From Microbacterium abyssi (GTDB lineage Bacteria > Actinomycetota > Actinomycetes > Actinomycetales > Microbacteriaceae): a stretch of DNA of 64,000 nucleotides. The position numbers and the translations under genes are program-made. The notes beneath the pieces are model-generated. The model did not search any database. It saw nothing but the letters and a program-made list of their open reading frames with translations, and was not told where the DNA came from. Below are positions 51,514 to 61,237 of the stretch, piece by piece. The stretch spans positions 124,001 to 188,000 of the forward strand of contig NZ_CP063815.1 in NCBI RefSeq assembly GCF_015277895.1, read 5' to 3'. Each line of letters starts with the position of its first letter. The first letter of the stretch is position 1.

Positions 51514-52239
51514 TCAGCCCAGCCCGGCGAGACGGGTGACGATCAGCGTCAGCGCGCCGAGAGCCGAAGCGCCGAGCGCGATCGCGCGCGTGCGACGGCG
51601 ATTCAGGAACCGGTTCACGAAGCGCGACAGCACGACGCCGGCAACGGCGAACGGCGTCATCCACGCGGCCGTGACGAGGGCGTGCGGCGGCACCACACCC
51701 CACAGGAACAGCGCGACCAGTGACAGCGACGAGCCGACGAGGAAGAACGCCGACATCGTGCCGCGCAACCGTGGCCCCTCGGCTGCCTGCCAGACGATCG
51801 CCATCGGGGCACCGCCGACCGAGGTGGTCGTGCCCATGATCCCCGACATCGCCCCCGCGAACGCCTGAGTGGTCCGGGTCACCCGCGGCCGCCAGCCGCG
51901 CAGCGAGACGACCACGCCCAGGAGCACGACCGCGGCGACCGCCCATGACAGAACGGCCGTCGACATGATCGTGAGCAGGCCCGCGCCCACGACGCTGCCG
52001 GGAACTCTGCCGGCAAGCGCCCAGCCGGCACCGCGGAGGTCGAGTGATGCGCGATCGAGGATGACGACGATCAGAGTCACGATCATCGCGAGCACGATCA
52101 CGAGCACCGGCAGCAGAGTGGCGTCGATGAGGGCGATGAACGGGGCCGCCAGCATCCCCATGCCGAACCCGATCGAGCCCTGTAGGCAGGCGGCGGCGAG
52201 GATGACGAGCGCGAGCAGCGCGAACTGAAGGGGTATCAC
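51514..52239 (-). CDS. TauE/SafE (TSUP) family membrane permease
   Basis: A 241-aa protein with about eight hydrophobic helices. The family core AACLQGSIGFGMGMLAAPFI near the N-terminus and its second-half repeat GAMSGIMGTTTSVGGAPMAI are visible. TSUP proteins move sulfite, sulfoacetate or other small organic anions. Here it is coupled to the Dpp-type permeases (GTG start overlapping the stop as GTGA) and sits among sugar-acid genes, so an organic-acid anion is the likely cargo. Longer frames upstream are shadows of the permease gene. Confidence 0.85.
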   Translation of the reverse strand: MIPLQFALLALVILAAACLQGSIGFGMGMLAAPFIALIDATLLPVLVIVLAMIVTLIVVILDRASLDLRGAGWALAGRVPGSVVGAGLLTIMSTAVLSWAVAAVVLLGVVVSLRGWRPRVTRTTQAFAGAMSGIMGTTTSVGGAPMAIVWQAAEGPRLRGTMSAFFLVGSSLSLVALFLWGVVPPHALVTAAWMTPFAVAGVVLSRFVNRFLNRRRTRAIALGASALGALTLIVTRLAGLG

Positions 52240-53204
52240 CGACGGGGGACGACGGAGCCGATCAGCCGACGCCGCTTCCTGGTCTGCAGGCGCCAGCGCT
52301 GCCCCGGGTCGGTCGCCAGGCGCAGCCAGGCGGCGAGCACGTTCGCGGAGACGGTGGTGATCACGATCGCGAGACCGGGGAGCACCGACTGCCACCATGC
52401 CTCGGCGAGGTACTGGCGCCCCTGAGCGACCATGAGACCCCAGCTGACGTCCGGCGGCTGGATGCCGATGCCGAGGAAGCTCAGCGACGACTCGGCGAGC
52501 ATCACGTAGCAGAACTCGAGCGTCGCGAGCGTGACCAGGGTCGGGAGCACGTTCGGGACGATGTGCCGGAACACGATCGCGCCCTGCTTGGCGCCGAAGT
52601 TCGTCGCGGCGTCCACGAACATGCGCGAGCGCAGCTCGGCCGCATCCGCCCGCGCGGTGCGCAGGTACAGCGGGATGCGGGTGATCGCGAGGACCAGGAC
52701 GATGTTCGCCGCGCTCGGGTTGAACACGTACAGGATCACGACGGCGAGCAGCAGCGATGGGAAGCTCATGATCACATCGGCGATCCGCATCGAGACCGAC
52801 TCGCGCCAGCCGCGATGGAAGCCGGCCCACATGCCCCAGATCGAACCCACGACGGCCGAGACGAGCACAGCGGCCGCGGCCACGCCCAGCGTCGTGCCGG
52901 CAGCGGCGATGATGCGGGCGAGCAGGCTGCGGCCCAGCGAATCGCTGCCGAGGATGTACTCCCATCCGAGCTGCATGCTGAACGGCGGCATGTTGCGGGC
53001 GCCGAGATCCTGACGCTGCGCGAGCTCGCCGAACACCGGCGGACCCACGATCGCGGTGAGGACGATGAAGGCCAGGACGATCGCGGCCACGGTCGCGACC
53101 TTGTCCTTCAGCAGCAGCTGCCAGAGGTTCAGCCGACCCGAGGCGCGGTTCTTGCGCGTCTGGTGGGTGAGGACGGTGACGGTGGATGCGGAGTCTTCAG
53201 ACAT
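52236..53204 (-). CDS. Dipeptide-type ABC permease (DppC-like)
   Basis: A 322-aa inner-membrane protein. Cytoplasmic N-tail (1-35), helices from about 38, GSDSLGRSLLARII (typical of DppC/OppC), the EAA-type loop FVDAATNFGAKQGAIVFRHI then VPNVLPTLV, and a C-terminal basic tail. The start overlaps the end of the preceding permease by 8 bp. It forms a heteromeric channel with the gene at 53197. Confidence 0.92.
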   Translation of the reverse strand: MSEDSASTVTVLTHQTRKNRASGRLNLWQLLLKDKVATVAAIVLAFIVLTAIVGPPVFGELAQRQDLGARNMPPFSMQLGWEYILGSDSLGRSLLARIIAAAGTTLGVAAAAVLVSAVVGSIWGMWAGFHRGWRESVSMRIADVIMSFPSLLLAVVILYVFNPSAANIVLVLAITRIPLYLRTARADAAELRSRMFVDAATNFGAKQGAIVFRHIVPNVLPTLVTLATLEFCYVMLAESSLSFLGIGIQPPDVSWGLMVAQGRQYLAEAWWQSVLPGLAIVITTVSANVLAAWLRLATDPGQRWRLQTRKRRRLIGSVVPRR

Positions 53205-54186
53205 TGGTCAGCTCCTCTGCCTTCGTGTCGGAGATCACGCCGGGGCCCTTGCGACGAGCGCGGGCTCCGGAGGTCGGCCGCACTCGCGGATCGAGCAGCG
53301 CGTAGCCGAGGTCGATGATGATGTTCAGGGCGAAGATCGCCAGCGCCGTGAGGAGCACGGCGGCCTGCAGGACGGCGAAGTCGCGCTGCAGGATCGAGTC
53401 GATCATGAGCTTGCCGATGCCGGGCCAGCCGAAGATCGACTCGACGACGACCGCGCCGTTGATGAGACCGACAGTGAGGTCACCGGCCACGGTGAGGGCG
53501 GGAGCGGCGGCGTTGCGCAGCGCGTGCTTGCTGACGATGTGCATCTCGCCGGCACCGCGACTGCGGGCGACCTTGATGTACGGCTGGCCCAGGACCGTCA
53601 CCATCGAACCGCGGACCACCTGGGCGAGGACGCCCACCGGCCGCAGCATCAGCGTCGCGACGGGCAGGATCCACACGAGCGCGCCGGAGGTGCCGGAGGT
53701 GGGCAGCCAGCCGAGAGTGATCGCGAAGATCCAGATACCGAGGATCGCGACCCAGAAGTCCGGGACACTCGCCGCGGTCATCGAGAAGAAGCTCACGATG
53801 CGGTCTGCGACGCCGTTCGGCTTCAGCGAGGCCCAGCTGCCGAGGATCACGGCGATGATGATCGCCAGGACCATGGTCACCGCAGCGAGCTGCAGGGTGG
53901 CGGGGAAGGCGCGCAGCGCCATCTCGGCGGCCGGCTCCCCGGTGCGCAGCGACTCACCGAAGTCGAGCCGCAGTACACCGAGGAAGTAGTCGCCCATCTG
54001 CTCCCAGATCGGCTTGTCGAAGCCGTTGCGGGCGGCGAAGTCCGCGCGCATCTGATCCGTCGCGTTCAGCGGCAGGTACAGCTTGGACGGATCGCCGGTG
54101 AGACGGGCGAGCACGAAGACACCCAGTACGACTGCGATCAGCGGCAATGCGCTCTGCAGGATCCGTCTTCTCAGGTAGGTCCACAT
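53197..54186 (-). CDS. Dipeptide-type ABC permease (DppB-like)
   Basis: A 329-aa inner-membrane protein. YLRRRILQSALPLIAVVLGV is the N-terminal DppB-type first helix, and LRLDFGESLRTGEPAAEM follows in the first outer loop. The EAA-like loop is IKVARSRGAGEMHIVSKHAL then RNAAAP. It lies 29 bp downstream of the binding-protein gene (minus strand). Confidence 0.92.
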   Translation of the reverse strand: MWTYLRRRILQSALPLIAVVLGVFVLARLTGDPSKLYLPLNATDQMRADFAARNGFDKPIWEQMGDYFLGVLRLDFGESLRTGEPAAEMALRAFPATLQLAAVTMVLAIIIAVILGSWASLKPNGVADRIVSFFSMTAASVPDFWVAILGIWIFAITLGWLPTSGTSGALVWILPVATLMLRPVGVLAQVVRGSMVTVLGQPYIKVARSRGAGEMHIVSKHALRNAAAPALTVAGDLTVGLINGAVVVESIFGWPGIGKLMIDSILQRDFAVLQAAVLLTALAIFALNIIIDLGYALLDPRVRPTSGARARRKGPGVISDTKAEELTNV

Positions 54187-54215
54187 GTTCGCCCGCCTCT
54201 CTCAACGCTCGCGGG

Positions 54216-55787
54216 TCAGCCCGCGAGCGTCACTTCCTTGATCCGCAGCTCGTCGCCGGTGGACGAGTTCGGCTCGTAGTTCACCCGGTCGGACAGACCC
54301 AGCATGACGGTCTGGTGCGCGATCGGGGCGAGAGCGACGACGTTTTCACGCTCGTACGCGAACACCTCTTCGTACGCGGCCTGGCGCTCGTCGCCGGTGA
54401 GCAGGCGCGCCTCGCCGATGAGTTCGTCCAGACCCGGGTCGCCGAATTCCGCCTGGGCTCCGCCGGTGAGCATGTACTGCTCGACGGTGAACTGCGCGTC
54501 GCCGGCCTGGTTGCCGTGCTGGATCAGCATCGAGATCGGGCCCTCATCGGTCACGAACGGGCTCAGCTGATACTGCAGGTGCTGAGTGGTGTCGACCATG
54601 CGGAGGTCGACGTTCAAGCCGATAGCCGCGAGCTGCTCGCGGAGCACTTCACCGAGCTCGCTGACCTTCGGGAACTGCGCGGTGCGCACAGGCATGACGA
54701 TCTTCGTGTCGACCGGAACGCCGTCGGCCCTGGCCTCCTCGACGAGCGACTTCGCCTCCTCGGGGTCGTACGGCCAAGGCTCGAGCTCGGAGTTGAACCC
54801 GACGATGCCCTCGGGGATCAGCTGGGCCGCGACCTTGTCGCCGTCGGGGTACAGCGACGACACGATGCCCTCGCGGTCGATGGCGTAGTTGATCGCCTGG
54901 CGGATGCGGATGTCATCCAGAGGAGCGGTCTCGCCTGAGAATCGCAGGGCGATCGTCTCGTTGTTCGGGTAGCTGACGCCCATGTCGTCGATGCCGTCCT
55001 CGGCGCTGAGGCCCAGGGCGATGTCGGCCTCGCCGCTGGTGATCATCGCCGCGCGGACCGTGCCCTCCGAGCGCCACTGGTACTCGACCGTGGCGAACTG
55101 CGGCGCGTCGCCCCAGTAGTCCTCATTGCGCTCGAGGGTGAGCTTCGTGCCGGCCTGCCATTCACCGATCGAGTACGGGCCGGTGCCGATCGGCTCGCGC
55201 ACGAATTCCTCGTTGGACGTCTCGGGGGAGACGATCTCGATGAACGAGAGCTTCAGCGGGAGGATCGGGTCGGGATTCGGCGTGGTGACCGTGAGCGTCG
55301 TGGCGTCCGTGGCCTCGACCTCGAGGTCGTCGTCGCCGAAGATGTACCCCTCGACGTTGCAGCCGAGGTCTCGGTTGACGGCGCGATCGATGGAGTAGGC
55401 GGCCGCCTCGGCGTCGAAGGGCGTGCCGTCCTGGAAGGTGACGTCGTCGCGGACGCTGAAGGTCCACTCGGTGTCGCCGGTCTGCTCCCACTCGGTGGCG
55501 AGCAGGGGCTCGAGATCACCGGTGGACGGGTTGCGCTCGACGAGCGGCTCGGTGACCGTGCTGCGGACGACCACACCCGTCGAGGTGAGGTTCGCGTCGC
55601 AGGCCTCGAGGGTGGGCGGCTCCTGAGTGAGCACGACACGGAGGGTCTCATCGGTTCCGCCGCCGCCGTCGCCTCCTTGCGGGTCGGAGTTCGCGACAGA
55701 GCACGAGGCGAGAAGTGCGATCGACGCGATGCCGGCTGTGACGGCGGCTGCTCGGGTGCCTCTGCGTCGAGGGGAAGAAAGCTTCAT
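54216..55787 (-). CDS. Family 5 ABC substrate-binding lipoprotein
   Basis: A 523-aa extracellular binding protein of the dipeptide/nickel (SBP_bac_5) type. Signal peptide with lipobox LASC (Cys near residue 29), then a Gly-rich linker, VLTQEPPTLEACDANLTSTG, FSVRDDVTFQDGTPFDAEAA, GTGPYSIGEWQAGTKLTLER and IRQAINYAIDREGI. In peptide importers this family binds peptides, but the gene neighbours here are aldarate catabolism. GGAGGA precedes the ATG at 55787. First gene of the operon binding protein-DppB-DppC-TauE. Confidence 0.92.
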   Translation of the reverse strand: MKLSSPRRRGTRAAAVTAGIASIALLASCSVANSDPQGGDGGGGTDETLRVVLTQEPPTLEACDANLTSTGVVVRSTVTEPLVERNPSTGDLEPLLATEWEQTGDTEWTFSVRDDVTFQDGTPFDAEAAAYSIDRAVNRDLGCNVEGYIFGDDDLEVEATDATTLTVTTPNPDPILPLKLSFIEIVSPETSNEEFVREPIGTGPYSIGEWQAGTKLTLERNEDYWGDAPQFATVEYQWRSEGTVRAAMITSGEADIALGLSAEDGIDDMGVSYPNNETIALRFSGETAPLDDIRIRQAINYAIDREGIVSSLYPDGDKVAAQLIPEGIVGFNSELEPWPYDPEEAKSLVEEARADGVPVDTKIVMPVRTAQFPKVSELGEVLREQLAAIGLNVDLRMVDTTQHLQYQLSPFVTDEGPISMLIQHGNQAGDAQFTVEQYMLTGGAQAEFGDPGLDELIGEARLLTGDERQAAYEEVFAYERENVVALAPIAHQTVMLGLSDRVNYEPNSSTGDELRIKEVTLAG

Positions 55788-56046
55788 CGGGTTCCTCCAG
55801 ATAGGGATGGCTGAGGCCCACTGTGGCTCTCGGCTTGTTGCGAATGTCGCAGAGCGCTTCACGAGCGTCAACCGATTCGCCGCATGGATCTGTCGCGGAC
55901 CCCGGCCCTCAGAGCCGGGTGGCGTTCAGCGGCCGCAACGCGATCCGCGGGATTCCGCCACTCTCCCCCCATGGATACAGCAGGCGCATCAATCCATGCA
56001 AGTTCGCTTTTGGACGTGCATCGTTCGCCCGCCGTAGTCTCGCGCC

Positions 56047-57024
56047 ATGACGAACATCCCCGATCCCGCTTCCCCGGTCGACCCCGGCACGATCGCCCAG
56101 GCCGGCCCGCTTCTCGCATCACTCGAGCAGATCCTGCAGGACGAGCACTCCGTGGTGCGCCTCCCCGACGACGTCGCCGCTCTCGATCCGGCGGATGCCG
56201 CGAAGGTTCGCGCCGTCGTCACGAGCGGTCGCGTCGGTGTTCCGACCGACCTCATGGCGGCGCTGCCGAACCTCGAGATCGTGACGAACTTCGGGGTGGG
56301 ATACGACACCACCGACGTCGCGCAGGCGGCGGCTCGCGGCATCCAGGTCACGAACACGCCGGACGTGCTCACCGACTGCGTCGCCGACACCGCGCTCGGA
56401 CTCATGCTCGATGTGTTCCGCCGGTTCGGAGCATCCGAGAGATTCCTGCGCGACGGGAAGTGGGAGTCGGGTGGATTCCCGCTGACGCGACGCTTCTCGG
56501 GCAGCACGGTCGGCGTTCTCGGCCTCGGTCGCATCGGCCAGGCGATCGCGCGACGCGCTGCCGCCTTCGACACGACGATCGTGTACACGACCCGGCGTCC
56601 CGTCGAGGGCGTGCCGTGGGAGCACGTGGCGTCCGCCGTCGAACTCGCGCGGCGATCGGACGTCCTCGTCGTCGCCGTGCCCGGAGGGCCGTCGACCGTG
56701 AATCTCGTGGATGCCGAGGTGCTCCGCGCGCTCGGACCGGACGGTTTCCTGGTGAACATCGCTCGCGGCACGGTGGTCGACGAGGATGCCCTGATCGAAG
56801 CTCTGGAGGCGGGCGAGATCGCCGGGGCCGGGCTCGACGTGTTCGCGAACGAGCCGAATGTCCCCGAGCGGCTGATCCGCGATGACGTAACCCTGCTGCC
56901 CCATGTCGGAAGTGGCACCCAAGAGACCCGTCAGGACATGCGGGACCTCACGCTGGCGAACCTGCGGGCGTATCTCGCCGGCGAGCAGCTGCCCACGCCC
57001 GTCCCTGAGACGTCCGGAGTTTGA
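56047..57024 (+). CDS. 2-hydroxyacid dehydrogenase (hydroxypyruvate reductase-like)
   Basis: A 325-aa NAD(P)-dependent enzyme. Substrate-domain motif TNFGVGYDTTDVAQAAARGI, cofactor loop VGVLGLGRIGQAIARRAAAF, catalytic NIARGTVVDEDALIEAL (Arg), Glu in FANEPNVP, and LLPHVGSGT (His). Closest in pattern to hydroxypyruvate/glyoxylate reductases. A TAGTCT box (56035-56040) lies 6 bp before the ATG. This is the second such dehydrogenase in the region (see 50498). It is divergent from the binding-protein gene and followed 115 bp later by the KDG dehydratase operon. Confidence 0.9.
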   Translation: MTNIPDPASPVDPGTIAQAGPLLASLEQILQDEHSVVRLPDDVAALDPADAAKVRAVVTSGRVGVPTDLMAALPNLEIVTNFGVGYDTTDVAQAAARGIQVTNTPDVLTDCVADTALGLMLDVFRRFGASERFLRDGKWESGGFPLTRRFSGSTVGVLGLGRIGQAIARRAAAFDTTIVYTTRRPVEGVPWEHVASAVELARRSDVLVVAVPGGPSTVNLVDAEVLRALGPDGFLVNIARGTVVDEDALIEALEAGEIAGAGLDVFANEPNVPERLIRDDVTLLPHVGSGTQETRQDMRDLTLANLRAYLAGEQLPTPVPETSGV

Positions 57025-57052
57025 TGCACGCACTGTATTGATCTATCCACCA

Positions 57053-57087
57053 TTTGGTTTGTAAGCGCATCGTTTCGCGCATAGCGT
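57053..57087 (+). promoter_or_regulatory. Aldarate regulon motif and -10 box (second copy)
   Basis: TTTGGTTTGTAAGCGCATC (57053-57071), then 10 bp, then TAGCGT (57082-57087). It matches the 49112 element at 17 of 19 motif positions with identical spacing. It drives the three-gene glucarate operon. Confidence 0.7.
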
Positions 57088-57139
57088 GACGATTGTCCAG
57101 ATCCGCGCCGGACCCCGGCGAGAACCCCAGGAGTGCACC

Positions 57140-58075
57140 GTGGCACGATTCACGCCCACCGAACTGGCCGACCACCTCCGCGATGGTCTCCTCTCCTTCC
57201 CCGCAACGGCGTTCACGCCCGAGCTCGACTTCGACGAGAAGCGCTACCGCGAGCACGTGGAGTGGCAGGCCGGCTACGACGTCGCCGGTCTCTTCGCCGC
57301 GGGTGGCACCGGCGAGGGTTTCAGCCTCGACCCGGCCGAGGCCGCAGCTGTCGTCCGCGCGGCGGTGGAGTCGTCGCGGCCGGAGGTGCCGGTGCTCGCA
57401 TCAGCCGGCGGCTGGACCCGCAACGCGATCGCGAACGCTCGCGCCGCCGAGGAGGCGGGCGCCGAGGGCGTCCTCGTGCTGCCGCCGTACCTGACGGAGT
57501 GCGACCAGGCAGGTCTCGTCGAGCACGTCTCGGCGATCGCCGCCGCCACGAGTCTCGCGATCATCGTCTACAACCGTGGCAACGCGATCTACTCGGCCGA
57601 GACCATGGCCACGCTCGCCGCGCGGCACGAGAACGTGATCGGGTTCAAGGATGCGACCGGGGACATCGAGCACCTGGCATCCGTCTACGTCCGCAACGGC
57701 GAGCGGCTGTTCTACCTCGGCGGTCTGCCGACCGCGGAGACCTACGCCCTGCCGCTGCTGCAGATGGGCATGAGCACGTACTCGTCGGCGATGTTCAACT
57801 TCGTGCCCGAGTTCGCGCTCGACTTCTACCGCGACGTCCGGGCGCAGGATCGCGCCGCCGTCACCGAGAAGCTCGGCCGGTTCGTGCTGCCCTACCTCGC
57901 GATCCGCGACCGCGGCCGCGGGTATGGTGTGTCCATCATCAAGGCCGGGCTCCGGGTGACCGGACGTGGTGTCGGACCGGTGCGTCCGCCCCTGCACGAT
58001 CTGTCGGAGCAGGACGACGCCGACCTCGCCGCCCTGATCGAGCGCGCCGGATTGCGCGTATCCGTTCCTGCCTGA
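57140..58075 (+). CDS. kdgD: 5-dehydro-4-deoxyglucarate dehydratase
   Basis: Converts 5-keto-4-deoxy-D-glucarate to 2,5-dioxopentanoate plus CO2 and water. A 311-aa member of the DHDPS/NAL superfamily: N-terminal SFPATAFTPELDFDEKRYRE, GLFAAGGTGEGFSLDP, the Tyr of SLAIIVYNRGN, the Schiff-base Lys of VIGFKDATGDIEHL, and the C-terminal GYGVSIIKAGLRVTGRGVGP typical of this enzyme rather than of DapA. GTG start with CAGGAG 6 nt upstream. First gene of the operon with the dioxovalerate dehydrogenase and the glucarate dehydratase. Confidence 0.93.
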   Translation: MARFTPTELADHLRDGLLSFPATAFTPELDFDEKRYREHVEWQAGYDVAGLFAAGGTGEGFSLDPAEAAAVVRAAVESSRPEVPVLASAGGWTRNAIANARAAEEAGAEGVLVLPPYLTECDQAGLVEHVSAIAAATSLAIIVYNRGNAIYSAETMATLAARHENVIGFKDATGDIEHLASVYVRNGERLFYLGGLPTAETYALPLLQMGMSTYSSAMFNFVPEFALDFYRDVRAQDRAAVTEKLGRFVLPYLAIRDRGRGYGVSIIKAGLRVTGRGVGPVRPPLHDLSEQDDADLAALIERAGLRVSVPA

Positions 58076-58115
58076 CCCGTCCCCGCTGGACTCTCGACCG
58101 CAAGGAGTGTGTGAC

Positions 58116-59702
58116 ATGACCGCCGCCGTTCTCACCGGGCATTCATCGATCGCCGGACGTTCCGTTCCGGGCAACGGCGCGCCGCTGCACGCGATCGCAC
58201 CCGCCACCGACGAGAAGCTCGATCCGCCGTACTCGCAGATCGACGTCGAGCAGCTTCGTGAGGCGACGGCGGCGGCGAACGACGCGTTCGAGTCGTTCTC
58301 GCGCCTCGCTCCCGAGGCTCATGCCGCCTTCCTCGAGACGGTCGCCGACGAGATCGACGCGCTCGGCGACGCGCTGATCGAGCGGGCGATGCAGGAGACC
58401 GGGCTGCCGCAGGCGCGGATCCTCGGCGAGCGGGCGCGCACGACCGGACAGCTGCGGCTGTTCGCCTCGGTCGTCCGCGCCGGCCTGCATCGCGGAGTGC
58501 GGATCGACCCTGCGCAGCCGGAGCGCACGCCGGTGCCGCGTCTCGACATCCGTCAGCGAAAGATTCCGCTCGGGCCGGTCGCCGTGTTCGGGGCATCGAA
58601 CTTCCCGCTCGCGTTCTCGACGGCCGGGGGAGACACGGCATCTGCGCTCGCCGCAGGCTGCCCGGTCGTGTTCAAGGCGCACAGCTCGCACCCGGGCACG
58701 AGTGAGCTCGTCGCCTCGGCGATCGCTCGCGCCATCGATGCGCACGACCTGCACCCCGGGGTGTTCTCGCACATCTTCGGCCCCGGCCGCAGCGTCGGTC
58801 AGGCGCTCGTCGCCGATCCCGGCATCCATGCTGTCGGATTCACCGGGTCGCGAGAGGGCGGTCTCGCGCTCGTGCGCACGGCGCAGGAGCGGCCGGTGCC
58901 GATCCCCGTGTACGCCGAGATGAGCTCGGTGAACCCGGTCTTCATCCTTCCCGGTGCGCTGGAAGGCGACATCGAGGCACTTGCCGCGGGGTATGTGCAG
59001 AGCGCGACCGGATCGAGCGGGCAGCTGTGCACGCAGCCCGGGATCGTGTTCGTTCCGCGCGGAGAGCAGGGGGAATCGTTCCTGCTGGCTGTCGGGGCGG
59101 CAGTGAAGGGCGCGTCCGGACAGACCATGCTGTCACCGAGCATCGCCGGCGCATGGCGCGACGGCGTCGAGACGCGGGATGCCAACGCCGAGGTGCTCGC
59201 GCGCGGATCCGACGGCGAGGGCCCGCACGCGCCGGCGCCCGTGATCCACTCCGCGGAGATCGCGGAGTTCGAGGAGAACCATGTGCTGCACGAGGAGATC
59301 TTCGGAGCCGCGTCGCTGGTCGTCCGCTACGGCGATGCAGCGGAGCTGGTCGAGGCGGCATCGAGGCTTGAGGGTCAGCTGACGGCGACTTTGCAGCTCT
59401 CGCCCGATGACAACGAGCTCGCGGCGGCGCTGCTGCCGGTGCTCGAGCGCAAGGTCGGCCGGATTCTCGCGAACGGCTGGCCCACCGGGGTCGAGGTCGG
59501 GCACGCGATGGTGCACGGCGGTCCCTTCCCGGCAACGAGCGACTCGCGCACGACGAGCGTCGGAACGCTCGCGATCGAGCGGTTCTTGCGTCCGGTCGCG
59601 TATCAGAACCTTCCGGACGAGCTGCTGCCCGAGGCGCTGCGCGACGCGAACCCGTGGCAGTTGCCGCGTCTCGTCGACGGCCGGTTCGAGGCATCGGAAT
59701 GA
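58116..59702 (+). CDS. 2,5-dioxovalerate (alpha-ketoglutarate semialdehyde) dehydrogenase
   Basis: Oxidises 2,5-dioxopentanoate to 2-oxoglutarate, feeding the TCA cycle. A 528-aa aldehyde dehydrogenase: [48 protein letters not shown], general-base Glu in [15 protein letters not shown], and nucleophile Cys in [11 protein letters not shown]. This FGASNFP...SSVNP pattern is characteristic of the ketoglutarate-semialdehyde subgroup. AAGGAG lies 8 nt before the ATG at 58116; a GTG nine bases upstream overlaps that site and is not used. It overlaps the next gene by ATGA. Confidence 0.93.
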   Translation: MTAAVLTGHSSIAGRSVPGNGAPLHAIAPATDEKLDPPYSQIDVEQLREATAAANDAFESFSRLAPEAHAAFLETVADEIDALGDALIERAMQETGLPQARILGERARTTGQLRLFASVVRAGLHRGVRIDPAQPERTPVPRLDIRQRKIPLGPVAVFGASNFPLAFSTAGGDTASALAAGCPVVFKAHSSHPGTSELVASAIARAIDAHDLHPGVFSHIFGPGRSVGQALVADPGIHAVGFTGSREGGLALVRTAQERPVPIPVYAEMSSVNPVFILPGALEGDIEALAAGYVQSATGSSGQLCTQPGIVFVPRGEQGESFLLAVGAAVKGASGQTMLSPSIAGAWRDGVETRDANAEVLARGSDGEGPHAPAPVIHSAEIAEFEENHVLHEEIFGAASLVVRYGDAAELVEAASRLEGQLTATLQLSPDDNELAAALLPVLERKVGRILANGWPTGVEVGHAMVHGGPFPATSDSRTTSVGTLAIERFLRPVAYQNLPDELLPEALRDANPWQLPRLVDGRFEASE

Positions 59703-61027
59703 GCGCTGTTCCCACGATCGAACGGGTCGAGGTCGTGCCGGTCGCCGGCCACGACTCCATGCTGCTCAACCTCTCGGGTGCTCATGCGCCGTTCTTCACG
59801 CGGAACATCGTCATCGCGACCGACTCGGATGGACGCGAAGGGCTGGGTGAGGTTCCGGGAGGCGAGGCGATCAGGGCAACGATCGCCGAGGCCGGGGAAC
59901 TGCTCGGGGGAGAGCCGGTCAGCAGGTACCGCTCGCTGCTGCGGATGATCGCGACGCGGTTCGCCGACCGCGACGCTTCGGGCCGCGGGCTGCAGACGTT
60001 CGACCTGCGTACGACCGTCCACGCCGTCACCGGAATCGAGTCGGCGCTGCTCGACCTGCATGCTCAGCACCTGGGCGTGCCGGTCGCGGAGCTGCTCGGC
60101 GACGGCCAGCAGCGCGACAGCGTGCCGATGCTGGGTTACCTGTTCTTCGTGGGCGACGCCGACCGCACCGACCTGCCCTACCTGCGTGAAAGCGGCGACG
60201 CCGGCTCGTGGGAGAGCGTGCGTCGTGAGGAGGCGATGACGGCCGAGGGCGTCGTGCGTCTGGCCGAGGCTGCGCAGAAGCGGTACGGCTTCGCCGACTT
60301 CAAGCTCAAGGGCGGCGTGCTCGACGGCAAGGTCGAAGCCGACGTGGTCACCGCTCTCGCGCAGCGGTTCCCGGAGGCGCGGATCACGCTCGACCCGAAC
60401 GGTGCGTGGCTGCTGGAGGATGCTGTGCGCATCGGCCGTCGTCTTCGCGACGTGCTGGCGTACGCCGAGGATCCGTGCGGCGCGGAGGGTCGGTTCTCGG
60501 GACGCGAGGTGATGGCCGAGTTCCGTCGGCGCACCGGGCTGCGCACCGCGACGAACATGATCGCGACGGACTGGCGCGAGATGGCGCATGCCATCCGATC
60601 GGATGCCGTCGACATCCCGCTCGCCGATCCGCACTTCTGGACCATGGCGGGTTCGGTGCGGGTCGCGCAGCTGTGCAACGACTTCGATCTCACCTGGGGC
60701 TCGCACTCGAACAACCACTTCGACATCTCGCTGGCGATGTTCACGCAGGTGGGGGCCGCGGCTCCCGGCGAGATCACGGCTCTCGACACGCACTGGATCT
60801 GGCAGGACGGGCAGCAGCTGACCGTCGATGCGCCGCAGATCCGCGACGGCGCGGTGCGTGTGCCCGACCGTCCCGGGCTCGGTGTGACCGTCGATCGCGC
60901 TCGGCTCGCCGAGGCGCACGAGCTGTACGTCGAACACGGGCTCGGGGCGCGCGACGACGCGATCGGGATGCAGTACCTCGTGAAGGACTGGGTCTTCGAC
61001 AGCAAGCGGGCGTGCCTGGTGCGCTGA
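59699..61027 (+). CDS. gudD: Glucarate dehydratase
   Basis: Removes water from D-glucarate (and often L-idarate) to give 5-keto-4-deoxyglucarate. A 442-aa enolase-superfamily enzyme: [13 protein letters not shown] (Lys-x-Lys), TLDPNGAW (Asp ligand), YAEDPCG (Glu ligand), [11 protein letters not shown] (Asn/metal side), ADPHFWT and [20 protein letters not shown] (catalytic His), all as in GudD. It starts at ATG overlapping the previous stop (ATGA) and is the last gene of the three-gene operon, which therefore encodes the full glucarate to 2-oxoglutarate route. Confidence 0.94.
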   Translation: MSAVPTIERVEVVPVAGHDSMLLNLSGAHAPFFTRNIVIATDSDGREGLGEVPGGEAIRATIAEAGELLGGEPVSRYRSLLRMIATRFADRDASGRGLQTFDLRTTVHAVTGIESALLDLHAQHLGVPVAELLGDGQQRDSVPMLGYLFFVGDADRTDLPYLRESGDAGSWESVRREEAMTAEGVVRLAEAAQKRYGFADFKLKGGVLDGKVEADVVTALAQRFPEARITLDPNGAWLLEDAVRIGRRLRDVLAYAEDPCGAEGRFSGREVMAEFRRRTGLRTATNMIATDWREMAHAIRSDAVDIPLADPHFWTMAGSVRVAQLCNDFDLTWGSHSNNHFDISLAMFTQVGAAAPGEITALDTHWIWQDGQQLTVDAPQIRDGAVRVPDRPGLGVTVDRARLAEAHELYVEHGLGARDDAIGMQYLVKDWVFDSKRACLVR

Positions 61028-61237
61028 CTACTCCTCGGGCTCCCATCGCAGCAGGTCCCCCGGCTGGCACTCCAGCACCTCGCACAGGGCATCGAGAGTC
61101 GTGAAGCGCACGGCCTTCGCGCGGCCGTTCTTCAGCACCGCGAGGTTCGTCGGCGTGATGCCGATGCGGTCGGCGAGCTCGCCGACGGCCATCTTGCGGC
61201 GGGCGAGCATGACGTCGATGTCGACGATGACGGGCAT
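61028..61237 (-). CDS. XRE family HTH regulator (YozG-like, 69 aa)
   Basis: A small Cro/C1-type repressor: DIDVMLARRKMAVGELADRI, then GITPTNLAVLKNGRAKAVRF and TTLDALCEVLECQPGDLL, a complete five-helix HTH. It usually pairs with a DUF2975 membrane protein, which is the upstream gene here (TGATG overlap). It directly abuts the gudD stop codon, convergent. Confidence 0.93.
   Translation of the reverse strand: MPVIVDIDVMLARRKMAVGELADRIGITPTNLAVLKNGRAKAVRFTTLDALCEVLECQPGDLLRWEPEE

Noticed and set aside
40280..52965. Extended minus-strand frames reaching upstream of the second permease (to 41917) and upstream of the TauE-like gene (to 52965)
   Set aside because: The extra parts are His/Arg/Pro-rich noise over the neighbouring coding sequences. 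Real starts at 41191 and 52239 have family-consistent N-termini.
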